Below, one piece after another: positions 1-8,014 of a stretch of DNA of 34,229 bases. How positions within the stretch are numbered: position 1 is the first letter of the stretch; each line of letters begins with the position of its first letter. The DNA lies in the NCBI RefSeq assembly GCF_012524075.1, contig NZ_JAAZUI010000028.1, forward strand, positions 1 through 34,229, read 5' to 3'. The translations under genes and the position numbers were made by a program. This DNA comes from Lutibacter sp. B1 (lineage in GTDB: Bacteria; Bacteroidota; Bacteroidia; Flavobacteriales; Flavobacteriaceae). Below the pieces are notes generated by a model. That model was given only the letters and a program-made list of their open reading frames with translations. It did no database searches and had not been told where the DNA came from.

Positions 1-39
1 CTTCAGAAAATCATTACTTAATAAATCTTCTTTCTTCAT
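1..39 (-). mobile_element. IS256-family transposase, first 13 codons (runs off the left edge)
   Basis: Read on the minus strand, the ATG at 39-37 opens MKKEDLLSNDFLK and continues out of the window. This matches how IS256-family (mutator-type) transposases of Flavobacteriia commonly begin. The call is supported by the hairpin and terminal inverted repeat just upstream, and by the matching C-terminal end of such a transposase at the other edge of the window. Only 13 residues are visible, so the family assignment relies mainly on this context. Confidence 0.75.
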
Positions 40-67
40 GACTGTATAAAAGTTTAAAATTAAACAA

Positions 68-101
68 AAAAATATCGGGGGTTGCAACCCCCGATATTTT
101 T
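68..101. terminator. 34-bp perfect palindrome inside the IS end (insulating hairpin)
   Basis: Positions 68-84 and 85-101 are exact reverse complements (core ATCGGGGGTTGCAACCCC), flanked by A and T runs, so the hairpin can terminate transcription in both directions. It sits between the IS terminal repeat and the transposase start. Insertion sequences often place such a hairpin there to block transcription entering from outside. Confidence 0.7.
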
Positions 102-102
102 A

Positions 103-126
103 TTTACACAGTTTATGAGATAGTGC
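103..126. repeat. Terminal inverted repeat of the left IS256-type element
   Basis: On the minus strand this reads GCACTATCTCATAAACTGTG and onward. It is an imperfect copy of the other IS terminus at 34102-34128 (GACACTGTTTCACAAAGTGT). The similarity continues inward through an AAAATATCG block on both sides, about 40 bp in total. The outer boundary is placed near 126 and could be off by 1-2 bases. No target duplication can be checked because the other end lies outside the window. Confidence 0.7.
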
Positions 127-145
127 TAATTTGGTAGATAAAAAT

Positions 146-172
146 AAAAAGGAGCTTTTTAAGCTCCTTTTT
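146..172 (-). terminator. Rho-independent terminator of the nadA-nadB operon
   Basis: A stem of GGAGCTT/AAGCTCC with a 3-nt loop, extended by A/T pairs, lies 11 bp beyond the nadB stop codon and is followed by a T run on the minus strand. It lies just outside the IS boundary, so the IS did not disrupt the operon end. Confidence 0.85.
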
Positions 173-182
173 TTATGAATTT

Positions 183-1766
183 TTATACTAAATCGGCACT
201 ATAAAAACCGCCTTTATTTTCTTTTCGGTTTTTAGAGAATTGAGTGATTAAATAAGAAGTTGTTATTAAATTTCTAAGCTCACAAAGGTCAGAAGAAAGC
301 TCAGAATGGTCATATAAACGTTTATTGTCTTCATACAAGCCTCTTAGTCTTCTTTCAGCACGTAACAATCGTTCGTTAGAACGAACAATACCTACATAAT
401 TACTCATAATAGTTTTTACTTCATTTTTATCGTGAGTAATCAATACTTTTTCCATATTTTTTTTTACTCCGCTATCATTCCAAACAGGAATATTTTTAGG
501 CATTTCAATTTTATGGAAACGTTTGGTTAAATTATCGTAAGCTCTATGTGAAAAAACCAAACCTTCTAATAGTGAATTTGATGCTAATCTGTTAGCTCCA
601 TGTAAACCGGAACGAGTTACTTCTCCACTTGCATATAAATTTTTTATAGATGTTTTAGCTTTCTTATTTATATTTACGCCACCACAAATATAATGTTGAG
701 CTGGTGATACCGGAATGAAATCTTTTCTTACATCAATACCCAAACTCATACATTTTTCAGTAATATTTGGAAAGTGTTTTTTAAAAGCGGTATAATCTAT
801 ATGGGTACAATCTAAATAAACATGTGGCGCACCACTTTGTTTTAATTCACGGTCAATCGCTCTTGCAACTATATCACGCGAAGCCAATTCTTCCCGTTCA
901 TCATATTTGTGCATAAATCGGTTACCTTCATAATCTCTTAAAATAGCACCTTCACCTCTAACTGCTTCTGAAATTAAAAATGCAGGATATTCTCCCGGAT
1001 TATACAATGCAGTAGGGTGAAATTGAATGAATTCAACATCAGAAACTTCAGCTTTAGCTCTGTATGCCATTGCTATTCCATCACCTGTGGCAACCACAGG
1101 ATTTGTGGTAGTAACATATACTTGTCCATTACCTCCGGTAGCTAACATAGTTACTTTAGAAGCGAATGTTTTTACAATATTTTTTTTTGAATCTAAAACG
1201 TAAGCTCCAAAACAAGTGATCTTTTCTTTTCTTTTCGTTTCTTTCTTTTTTACTTGATGCTCGGTAATTAAATCAATTGCGTAATGGTAAGTTAAAAAAT
1301 TAATATTTTCAGTATTTTCGATTTGCTCAATTAAAGCACGTTCAATTTCAGCTCCGGTAATATCTTTATGATGTAAAATTCTATCTTGAGAATGCCCACC
1401 TTCACGTCCTAAAGAATAGTCTCCATTTTTTGCTTTATCAAAATTAGTTCCCCATTCTATCAATTCATTTAACCTTTCAGGAGCATCCTTTACCACCATT
1501 CTAACAATTTCTTCATCGCAAATACCATCTCCTGCAATTAAAGTATCTTGTATGTGCTGTTCAAAAGAATCTACAGTTTCATCCCATACTGTAGCAATAC
1601 CTCCTTGAGCATATTTGGTATTGCATTCGTCTTTTTCTGTTTTGGTTATAATTGTAACTAACGAATCTTTAAAATGTTTGGCAACTTTTAAGGCAAAAGA
1701 CAACCCAGCTATTCCAGAGCCAATTACTAAAAAATCAGTTTTGTTTATTTTTTTTTCGGCATTCAT
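183..1766 (-). CDS. nadB: L-aspartate oxidase NadB
   Basis: This flavoenzyme oxidises L-aspartate to iminoaspartate, the first step of de novo NAD synthesis. The product passes to quinolinate synthase, encoded just upstream in the same operon. The 527-residue protein has the N-terminal FAD dinucleotide-binding motif (FLVIGSGIAGLSFALKVA), the succinate-dehydrogenase-type segment SREGGHSQDRILHHKD in its usual place (here GREGGHSQDRILHHKD), the substrate-loop stretch EFIQFHPTALY, and the C-terminal FAD motif GLHGANRLASNSLLEGLVF. Length is normal for the family. It is separated from nadA by 10 bp and ends at a strong hairpin. It is probably cytoplasmic. No unusual residue changes were noticed. 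Confidence 0.97.
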   Translation of the reverse strand: MNAEKKINKTDFLVIGSGIAGLSFALKVAKHFKDSLVTIITKTEKDECNTKYAQGGIATVWDETVDSFEQHIQDTLIAGDGICDEEIVRMVVKDAPERLNELIEWGTNFDKAKNGDYSLGREGGHSQDRILHHKDITGAEIERALIEQIENTENINFLTYHYAIDLITEHQVKKKETKRKEKITCFGAYVLDSKKNIVKTFASKVTMLATGGNGQVYVTTTNPVVATGDGIAMAYRAKAEVSDVEFIQFHPTALYNPGEYPAFLISEAVRGEGAILRDYEGNRFMHKYDEREELASRDIVARAIDRELKQSGAPHVYLDCTHIDYTAFKKHFPNITEKCMSLGIDVRKDFIPVSPAQHYICGGVNINKKAKTSIKNLYASGEVTRSGLHGANRLASNSLLEGLVFSHRAYDNLTKRFHKIEMPKNIPVWNDSGVKKNMEKVLITHDKNEVKTIMSNYVGIVRSNERLLRAERRLRGLYEDNKRLYDHSELSSDLCELRNLITTSYLITQFSKNRKENKGGFYSADLV

Positions 1767-1776
1767 TTAAATAGCT

Positions 1777-2772
1777 TTATTTTGATAGTTCAAGCATTCT
1801 TTCAATAGGAATCAATGCTTTTTTACTTAATTCGGCATCAACTTCAACAAAAGGTAATTCATATTTTAAACATAAATACAATTTTTTCATTGTATTCATT
1901 TTCATATAAAAACACTCGCTGCAATTACAATTATCGTCATCTACTGGAGCAGGAATTAAAATTTTATCAGGAGATTCCTGACGCATTTTATGTAAAATAC
2001 CTACTTCGGTTGCAACAATAAATTTAGGAGCATCACTATTTTTTACATAGTTTAAAAGTCCGGATGTAGAACCGACGTATTTGGCAACCTTTAATAAATG
2101 ATCTTGAGATTCCGGGTGCGCAATAATTTCAGCATCAGGATTTTCAGCATATAAATTTAGTATTTTTTCAATAGAAAAAGCTTCATGTACCATACAAGCA
2201 CCGTCCCAAAGTAGCATATCTCTTCCTGTTTTTTTAATTAACCAACTTCCTAAATTTTTGTCAGGAGCAAATATTATTGGTTGATCTTTAGGTATTGAAT
2301 TGATTATTTTTTCGGCATTAGATGATGTGCACACAATGTCGGTCAATGCTTTTATTTCTGCTGAAGTGTTTACGTAAGAAACTACCAAATGATTTGGATG
2401 TTGTTTTTTAAATGCTGCAAAATCTGCCGGCGGACAAGAATCTGCCAAAGAACAACCTGCTTTTAAATCGGGTAATAAAACCTTTTTTGTAGGGTTTAAA
2501 ATTTTAGCGGTTTCCGCCATAAAATGTACTCCGGCAAAAACAATAATATCAGCATTTGTTTTGGCTGCTTTTTGAGCCAATGCTAAACTATCTCCAACAA
2601 AATCGGCAATATCTTGTATAGCATCTTCTTGGTAGTAATGGGCTAAAATAACAGCATTTTTTTCTTTTCTCAGTTTGTTTATTTCTTCAACATAATCTAT
2701 TTTTTCAGATACTTCAATATCTAAAAATCCATTTTCTTGTATTTTTTCTTTAGCTTTTTCAATAGTTGTCAT
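1777..2772 (-). CDS. nadA: Quinolinate synthase NadA
   Basis: NadA is a [4Fe-4S] enzyme that condenses iminoaspartate with dihydroxyacetone phosphate to give quinolinate, the second step of de novo NAD synthesis. The 331-residue sequence shows [24 protein letters not shown] near the N terminus, the cysteine segment [11 protein letters not shown], the [11 protein letters not shown] loop, the HPES motif, the STSGLL motif and a C-terminal cluster with [11 protein letters not shown]. The cluster-ligating cysteines therefore appear intact. It is the first gene of nadA-nadB, and about 125 bp of AT-rich DNA upstream presumably holds the promoter. I found no perfect TAnnTTTG box there. Confidence 0.97.
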   Translation of the reverse strand: MTTIEKAKEKIQENGFLDIEVSEKIDYVEEINKLRKEKNAVILAHYYQEDAIQDIADFVGDSLALAQKAAKTNADIIVFAGVHFMAETAKILNPTKKVLLPDLKAGCSLADSCPPADFAAFKKQHPNHLVVSYVNTSAEIKALTDIVCTSSNAEKIINSIPKDQPIIFAPDKNLGSWLIKKTGRDMLLWDGACMVHEAFSIEKILNLYAENPDAEIIAHPESQDHLLKVAKYVGSTSGLLNYVKNSDAPKFIVATEVGILHKMRQESPDKILIPAPVDDDNCNCSECFYMKMNTMKKLYLCLKYELPFVEVDAELSKKALIPIERMLELSK

Positions 2773-2898
2773 AAATAATATTTTTTACCGAATAGTATTC
2801 AATGAATATGCCAAACAATTAAAATAAAATTAATTATTTAGCAATATGCAATGTACAAAAATCTACTAATTTTAGATAAACTTTATCAGTAACATTAA

Positions 2899-3951
2899 TT
2901 ATTGTACTTTGTATCTCCAACCAAATTTATCTTCAGCTAAATTTCTTTGAATATCAGTGATTCTCTTTTTAATATGAGCCGCATAGCTGTTTTCAAGTTT
3001 TGGAAGTTCAAAACTTTCACCTTTATTAGAAAAACCTGAAATTGGACTAATTACAGCAGCAGTACCTGCTCCAAACATTTCCAATAATTCACCTTTGCGG
3101 GCAGCTTCAACAATTTCTGAAACACTAATTTTTCTAACTTCTACTTTAATGCCTTCATCTTCCATTAACTGAATAATGCTTTTACGTGTAACGCCATCTA
3201 AAATTCTATCGCTTGTAGGTGCAGTTAATAAAGTGTCATTTACTCTAAAAAACACGTTCATTGTACCTGCTTCTTCTAAAAATTCATGTTTAGAAGCATC
3301 AGTCCAAACTACTTGTTGGTAGCCGTCTTTACCTGCTAATCTTGTAGGGTAAAAAGAAGCGGCATAATTACCCGCAGCTTTTGCAAAACCAACACCTCCG
3401 TCTGCTGCTCTGCTAAATTTATCGGCAAAAACAACTCTAACTTCACCTGCATAATATGCTTGAACAGGAGAACAAATAATCATAAATTTATATTTATTTG
3501 AACTGGAAGCTGATACGCAATTTTCGGTTGCAATTATAAAAGGTCTAATATAAAGCGAATTGTTTGCTCCTTTCTGTACCCATTCTTTATCTAATTTTAA
3601 AAGCTCATTTAAACCTTCAAAAAAGTATTCTTTTGGAAAAGCAGGCATATCTAATCTTTCGGCAGATTTGTTGATACGCACCTGATTTTGGTCTGGTCTA
3701 AACAACCATACATCATTATTATCATCTTTATAAGCCTTCATTCCTTCAAAAACTGCTTGTCCGTAATGAAAAACCTTTGCCGATGGATCAAACGAAATAG
3801 GTTGATAAGGTCTAATTTTTGGTGTTTGCCATTCACCATTTTCAAAATCACATTCAAACATGTGATCTGTAAAAATTTGACCGAATTTCAAATTACTAAA
3901 ATCAACATTTGAGATTTTTGATTTAGCTATTTTTTCTATATGTAAAGCCAT
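2899..3951 (-). CDS. ilvE: Branched-chain amino acid aminotransferase
   Basis: A PLP-dependent fold-type IV aminotransferase that interconverts leucine, isoleucine and valine with their 2-oxo acids. The 350 residues match the long branched-chain type. Visible landmarks are FHYGQAVFEGMKAYK, the RPDQNQVRINKSAERLDMP block, YIRPFIIATE, the probable PLP lysine in GVGFAKAAGNYAAS, and EEAGTMNVFF followed by LTAPTSDRILDGVTRKS. It stands alone between nadA and a divergent mnmD, without other ilv/leu genes. A short palindrome overlapping a probable -7 box precedes it. Confidence 0.95.
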   Translation of the reverse strand: MALHIEKIAKSKISNVDFSNLKFGQIFTDHMFECDFENGEWQTPKIRPYQPISFDPSAKVFHYGQAVFEGMKAYKDDNNDVWLFRPDQNQVRINKSAERLDMPAFPKEYFFEGLNELLKLDKEWVQKGANNSLYIRPFIIATENCVSASSSNKYKFMIICSPVQAYYAGEVRVVFADKFSRAADGGVGFAKAAGNYAASFYPTRLAGKDGYQQVVWTDASKHEFLEEAGTMNVFFRVNDTLLTAPTSDRILDGVTRKSIIQLMEDEGIKVEVRKISVSEIVEAARKGELLEMFGAGTAAVISPISGFSNKGESFELPKLENSYAAHIKKRITDIQRNLAEDKFGWRYKVQ

Positions 3952-3962
3952 AATAAGTCTAT

Positions 3963-3982
3963 ATTTTGTTTAAACAAAATTA
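3963..3982 (-). promoter_or_regulatory. Probable ilvE promoter overlapped by an 18-bp palindrome
   Basis: On the minus strand 3982-3975 reads TAATTTTG, a perfect TAnnTTTG -7 box. It overlaps a perfect palindrome (ATTTTGTTTAAACAAAAT, 3963-3980) close to the expected transcription start. No clear -33 TTG was found at the right distance. The palindrome could be an operator or chance in AT-rich DNA. Confidence 0.45.
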
Positions 3983-4114
3983 CTTATTTTTTTTAACTTT
4001 CGGTTTAATTTAATTTCAATGTTACTGCCTTATTTTTAATATCTTTGTTTAAAATTTAATTATTCTGACATTTACACTATTTACAATTAAATAATTAACA
4101 CAATTACAGTTGGT

Positions 4115-4122
4115 TATTTTTG
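4115..4122 (+). promoter_or_regulatory. Candidate -7 box for mnmD
   Basis: TATTTTTG matches TAnnTTTG and lies 39 bp before the TTG start of mnmD. A second match (TATCTTTG, 4040-4047) lies 75 bp further upstream. Neither has a good -33 TTG, so which one is used is unclear. Confidence 0.4.
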
Positions 4123-4161
4123 TTTTTCATAAAAATTTCAGAAGAGTATAAACCTTAAATC

Positions 4162-4824
4162 TTGAAGCGTAATATAATTGTAACGGGTGATGGTTCAACA
4201 ACAATTCACATACCTGAGTGGGATGAGCAATATCATTCTAAACATGGTGCTGTACAAGAAGCCAAACATGTGTTTATTAAAAACGGATTATCACTTTTTT
4301 CAAATAAAGAAATTAATATTTTAGAAATAGGTTTTGGAACAGGATTAAACTGCTTTATTACATTTTTAGAAGCGCCTAAAATGCATTTAACAATTAATTA
4401 TGTTGGGGTTGAAGCCTATCCTGTTGTTTTTGATGAAGTTGAAAAAATGAATTACTCAAAGACTTTGGAGGCAAAGGAGCAAGGTGATGTTTTTGCAGCA
4501 ATGCATCGGCTAAGTTGGGAGGAACAGTATAAAATTTCTAATGATTTCAATTTAATAAAACGCAAACAATTTTTTAATGAAATTAATGATAAAAACGAGT
4601 TTAATCTCATTTATTTTGATGCTTTTGGAGCGCGTGTTCAACCGGAACTGTGGACAGAAGAAATTTTTAAAATAATGTTTAAAGCATTAAAAAGTGGAGG
4701 AGTTTTAGTAACTTACAGTGCAAAAGGAAGTGTAAGAAGAGCAATGCAAGCAGTGGGTTTTACAGTAGAAAAACTACAAGGACCACCTGGAAAAAGAGAA
4801 ATGTTACGTGCAATTAAAAATTAA
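4162..4824 (+). CDS. mnmD: tRNA (mnm5s2U34)-methyltransferase MnmD
   Basis: An S-adenosylmethionine-dependent methyltransferase that performs the last step of 5-methylaminomethyl-2-thiouridine formation at the tRNA wobble position. In most proteobacteria this activity is fused to an oxidase (MnmC). Here, as in Bacteroidota, it is stand-alone. The 220 residues show the SAM-binding motif ILEIGFGTGLNCF, the acidic strand LIYFDAFGARVQPELW, and the C-terminal family signature TYSAKGSVRRAMQAVGF..LQGPPGKREML. The start is the TTG at 4162: the N terminus KRNIIVTGDGSTTIHIPEW is typical and no in-frame ATG fits better. A 44-residue membrane protein begins 4 bp after its stop codon. Confidence 0.92.
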   Translation: MKRNIIVTGDGSTTIHIPEWDEQYHSKHGAVQEAKHVFIKNGLSLFSNKEINILEIGFGTGLNCFITFLEAPKMHLTINYVGVEAYPVVFDEVEKMNYSKTLEAKEQGDVFAAMHRLSWEEQYKISNDFNLIKRKQFFNEINDKNEFNLIYFDAFGARVQPELWTEEIFKIMFKALKSGGVLVTYSAKGSVRRAMQAVGFTVEKLQGPPGKREMLRAIKN

Positions 4825-4828
4825 AAGT

Positions 4829-4963
4829 ATGACAACACAAAGATTTAAAAAAAGAAAAAAGCCAAACTATAAACGAGCTATAATTTTGTTGATTTTGTTA
4901 ATTGTTATTGCATACGTTTGGTTACATACTGAAGAAATTCTTAATCGCTTTTTAGAAAAATAA
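4829..4963 (+). CDS. 44-residue single-pass membrane protein
   Basis: A short reading frame beginning with ATG 4 bp after the mnmD stop. The product starts with a very basic stretch (MTTQRFKKRKKPNYKR), continues with one hydrophobic segment (AIILLILLIVIAYVWL) and ends with a polar tail (HTEEILNRFLEK). This is the layout of a small inner-membrane protein with the N terminus inside. The tight spacing suggests co-transcription with mnmD. It ends 3 bp before the convergent glycosyltransferase gene. I do not recognise a family. It is real rather than random mainly because of its basic-plus-TM-plus-polar composition and its spacing. Confidence 0.65.
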   Translation: MTTQRFKKRKKPNYKRAIILLILLIVIAYVWLHTEEILNRFLEK

Positions 4964-4966
4964 CAG

Positions 4967-6094
4967 CTATTTTTTAAATGTTCTGCCTTTCCATTCAAAA
5001 CGTTTAAAAAGAGATAATGAGGCTATAAAAACTACAAAAAAAGGATATAGTAAACTTATTAGAAAAAAGTAGTTTAATGTTTTTTTGGCTGTAATGAATT
5101 TGGAGGTTTTGTATATTAAAACAAAATCTACAATCATTTTTTGAAGTAGCAGCATTAAAAAAAGTTTCCAATTATTGGATTGTGATAAAGATAAAATTGC
5201 TGTAAGAACTATACTTGCATTTAGTAATAAAACCACAATACCTGTAAATTTTGAAAAAATATTACTGTAAGCTGTTGATTTTGAAGTCCAACGCAATTGT
5301 TGATGTAAAAAATGTTTCCAACTGTTTTCTGTTTTTGTTACTACGGTTGCTTCATTAGATTTTAAATACAATGTTTTGTTGGGGTAGCTTTCATTCATTT
5401 TTTCCAATAAAAAAACATCATCGCCACTTGCAATATTGTTATTTCCTTCAAAAGCATTTAAACATATAAAAATATCTTTTTTATAACACAAATTTGCTCC
5501 ATTGCACATAAAAGGTTTTTTAAGTCCAAAACCACCAATAGTTGATCCAATTAAGCTTATAAAATTTAGGTTTTGAAAGTGAAATAAGAAGGTATTTTCA
5601 GTTTTAAACTTTACAGGAGCACTTATAAAAAAAGGCTTTTTTTCTTCAATAAATTGATTAAAAAGAAGTAACCAGTTTTGAGGCACTTCACAATCGGCAT
5701 CCGTTGTAACAAGCCACTCAAATTTAGAATGTTTTACTGCGGTTACAATGGCATCTTTTTTGGGTGAATGTGTTTTGCGTTCATTTTCAATTAATTGAAT
5801 GTTTACTGTTTTGTTCAAGATTTTAAACTCGTTGATAATCGTTTTAAAGTCATCGGAAGAATCATCATTAATTAGTAAGATTTCAAAGAAATTTTTGGGA
5901 TACTGTAGGTTTGATATAGAATTTAATAAAACAGGTAAATTTTTGGCTTCATTTCTAAAAGGAATAACAATTGAAAATGAGTTTTTTGGACTAATTTTTT
6001 TATTTTTTGTAATTTCAACTTTATCAAAACCAATTATAAGGCTTGAAATTAAAAGGAAGTAAACAACAGCAATACAAATTATAAAATACATCAT
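4967..6094 (-). CDS. Family 2 glycosyltransferase, membrane-anchored
   Basis: A processive-type GT-A glycosyltransferase acting at the cytoplasmic membrane; acceptor and sugar are unknown. The 375 residues contain an N-terminal membrane segment (about 1-22), the nucleotide-sugar fold starting SIVIPFRNEAKNL, the metal-binding DAD in VTTDADCEVP, the ASGDDVFLLEK motif and QQLRWTSK (QxxRW), followed by three or so C-terminal membrane helices. Its ATG overlaps the stop codon of the upstream flippase-like gene (ATGA-type overlap), so the two are probably translationally coupled and may act on the same lipid-linked substrate. No other polysaccharide genes are nearby. Confidence 0.88.
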   Translation of the reverse strand: MMYFIICIAVVYFLLISSLIIGFDKVEITKNKKISPKNSFSIVIPFRNEAKNLPVLLNSISNLQYPKNFFEILLINDDSSDDFKTIINEFKILNKTVNIQLIENERKTHSPKKDAIVTAVKHSKFEWLVTTDADCEVPQNWLLLFNQFIEEKKPFFISAPVKFKTENTFLFHFQNLNFISLIGSTIGGFGLKKPFMCNGANLCYKKDIFICLNAFEGNNNIASGDDVFLLEKMNESYPNKTLYLKSNEATVVTKTENSWKHFLHQQLRWTSKSTAYSNIFSKFTGIVVLLLNASIVLTAILSLSQSNNWKLFLMLLLQKMIVDFVLIYKTSKFITAKKTLNYFFLISLLYPFFVVFIASLSLFKRFEWKGRTFKK

Positions 6095-7026
6095 TCGCTG
6101 TCAGAAAATTTAAAATTTAATACAAAAAGAATTCCTAAAAGTGCCGGAACGGCAAAATTAAGCAACCACATAATAGTAGTTATAGTTACAATTGTAAGTT
6201 CATTTATGTTTGCAAAACTAAAAACCCACAGTGCAACAGAACCTTTAATTGCCCAATCAAAAATACTTAAACTTGGTATTGCAGAAGCTATAAAATACAT
6301 GCTAAAAATTAATGGCATAGCAACAGTGTATTCAATATCAACATTAAAAAGCAGTAATAAAAAATAAAACTGATGACTAAAAACTATATAGCGTAAAATG
6401 GAATACACCAAAGTTAACAAATAGGTTTTAGAAGGTATTTTTTTACAGTAATTAGCTAATTTTACAATCCATTTCTTTAACAAAAAGTACATAAAAACCA
6501 GTAGTAATATAGTAATTACATAACTTTCTTTATAATCAAAAATGGGAGTATTAAAATTTGAAATTAAAAAAGTAAGTCCGCCAATTCCAAACACAGTTGT
6601 TGTTAATAACTGACTTATATTTCCCACAAAAGTTAAAGCCAGTATTTTTTTTCGTTTTTCTTTTTTAAAATACAAGGCTTTGGCACCGTATTCTCCAATT
6701 CTGTTAGGTGTAATAATTGCGGTAGTTAACGATGCTAAACTTTGTTCGTATGCATCAAAAAAAGTAATTTTTTTTTCGGTTGAAGCTAGTGCTTTCCACT
6801 TAAAAATTTCTAAAAACCAATTGGCATCAGTAAATAAAAGTAAGAGTAGTATCAACCAAATATTATTAGAAAAAAGTGCAGAAAGTTGCTCTTTAAATTG
6901 TGATAAGGATAAAAGTTTGTTAGAATGTAACTTGTTGTAAATAAAATAAATAGCGGTTAAAACTATGGCAAGTTTTACAGCCCACGTAATCCAATGTTTA
7001 TATTTGTAAAAGATATTATTGTACAT
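6091..7026 (-). CDS. YbhN/UPF0104-type integral membrane protein (flippase-like)
   Basis: An integral membrane protein of the lysylphosphatidylglycerol synthase TM-region (UPF0104/AglD/YbhN) family. Members accompany glycosyltransferases and are thought to move or handle lipid-linked substrates; the activity here is unknown. About eight hydrophobic segments are visible, with the conserved loop TPNRIGEYGAKALYFKKEKR and the late segment PSLSIFDWAIKGSVALW. The open frame extends to 7104, but that would overlap ruvC by almost 50 bp. The ATG at 7026 (MYNNIFYKYKHWITW) gives 311 residues, leaves 31 bp between the divergent genes and is the likelier start. It is coupled to the downstream glycosyltransferase. 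Confidence 0.85.
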   Translation of the reverse strand: MYNNIFYKYKHWITWAVKLAIVLTAIYFIYNKLHSNKLLSLSQFKEQLSALFSNNIWLILLLLLFTDANWFLEIFKWKALASTEKKITFFDAYEQSLASLTTAIITPNRIGEYGAKALYFKKEKRKKILALTFVGNISQLLTTTVFGIGGLTFLISNFNTPIFDYKESYVITILLLVFMYFLLKKWIVKLANYCKKIPSKTYLLTLVYSILRYIVFSHQFYFLLLLFNVDIEYTVAMPLIFSMYFIASAIPSLSIFDWAIKGSVALWVFSFANINELTIVTITTIMWLLNFAVPALLGILFVLNFKFSDSE

Positions 7027-7057
7027 TTGATGTTTAACAATACAAATTAACGAATAA

Positions 7058-7612
7058 TTGCATTCAGAAAAAATAATATTAGGGATTGATCCCGGAACAA
7101 CCATAATGGGTTTTGGGTTGATAAAAGTGGTGAATAAAAAAATGGAACTGATTCAGATAAATGAATTATTCCTAAAAAAATACGATGACCATTATGTAAA
7201 GTTGAAACTTATTTTTGAACATACTATTAACCTTATAGAAACGTATCATCCTGATGAAATTGCAATTGAGGCACCTTTTTACGGTAAAAATGTACAATCC
7301 ATGTTAAAATTAGGAAGAGCGCAAGGTGTGGCAATGGCTGCAGGTTTGTCTCGTGAAATTCCTATTACAGAGTATTCTCCCAAAAAAATAAAAATGGCAA
7401 TTACCGGAAACGGAAATGCCAGTAAAGAGCAAGTTGCTAAAATGTTGCAAAGCTTATTGAAACTAAAAGAATTACCAAAAAATTTGGATGCAACAGACGG
7501 TTTAGCTGCTGCAGTTTGTCATTTTTACAACAGCGGTAAGATAACTTCAGGAAAAAGTTATACAGGTTGGACAGCCTTTGTAAAACAAAACGGTAACAGA
7601 GTAAAAGAGTAA
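7058..7612 (+). CDS. ruvC: Crossover junction endodeoxyribonuclease RuvC
   Basis: RuvC is the Holliday-junction resolvase that works with the RuvAB branch-migration motor in recombination and repair. The 184 residues begin ILGIDPGTTIMGFGLI with the first catalytic Asp. They continue with the acidic EIAIEAPFYGKNVQSMLKLGRAQGVAMAA segment and the C-terminal DATDGLAAAVCHFYN motif with the last catalytic acids. The start is TTG at 7058, since the protein begins right before the catalytic strand as in relatives and no ATG is available. The upstream divergent gene is only 31 bp away, so the two promoters must overlap. It abuts the stop codon of the convergent next gene. Confidence 0.96.
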   Translation: MHSEKIILGIDPGTTIMGFGLIKVVNKKMELIQINELFLKKYDDHYVKLKLIFEHTINLIETYHPDEIAIEAPFYGKNVQSMLKLGRAQGVAMAAGLSREIPITEYSPKKIKMAITGNGNASKEQVAKMLQSLLKLKELPKNLDATDGLAAAVCHFYNSGKITSGKSYTGWTAFVKQNGNRVKE

Positions 7613-7900
7613 CTAAACAACTACATCACATTCGTAGGTGTCATATTTTTTTTCAATTACTAATTTTCGGTGTTCATGAAAAAGTTGATGCTCTTTAGAA
7701 GATTCCATTTTATCTTTATCAGCTTTAGAGTTCCAATATTCTACCAAAAAGAAGCGATTTTCCTCATTTCTATCTTTAAAAATATGAAAATGATCTAACC
7801 CTGCAGGTTTAGCTTCGGTTAACTCTTCAAACTTTTGCAGTTCAACAAAAGAAATTCCTTCTCCGTCTTTTACTTTAAATGAAACTATATAAGTGTACAT
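7613..7900 (-). CDS. Antibiotic-biosynthesis-monooxygenase (ABM) fold protein
   Basis: A 95-residue protein with the dimeric ferredoxin-like ABM layout: a first strand MYTYIVSFKVKDGEG, a helix, the strand pair LDHFHIFKDRNEENRFFLVEYWNSKADKDKM, then HQLFHEHRKLVIEKKYDTYE. Many such small proteins are quinol- or heme-degrading monooxygenases or structural homologues; no catalytic assignment is possible here. The frame remains open to 8077 but the extra N-terminal part is not protein-like. The ATG at 7900 lies just after a TAAATTTG box and gives the normal length. Its stop codon directly abuts that of convergent ruvC, with no intervening base. Confidence 0.75.
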   Translation of the reverse strand: MYTYIVSFKVKDGEGISFVELQKFEELTEAKPAGLDHFHIFKDRNEENRFFLVEYWNSKADKDKMESSKEHQLFHEHRKLVIEKKYDTYECDVVV

Positions 7901-7918
7901 ATTATTAACTGTTTTTCT

Positions 7919-7926
7919 CAAATTTA
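7919..7926 (-). promoter_or_regulatory. Candidate -7 box for the ABM-fold gene
   Basis: TAAATTTG on the minus strand fits TAnnTTTG and lies 18 bp upstream of the chosen ATG at 7900. This supports the short version of the protein. No convincing -33 TTG was seen. Confidence 0.4.
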
Positions 7927-8014
7927 CAATACAGTTTTTATTAAAAAGGTAACAAAAATCACTTTTTATAGTTTTTTTGAAAAGCGTACATTTAACAATT
8001 ATTAATTTAAGAGT

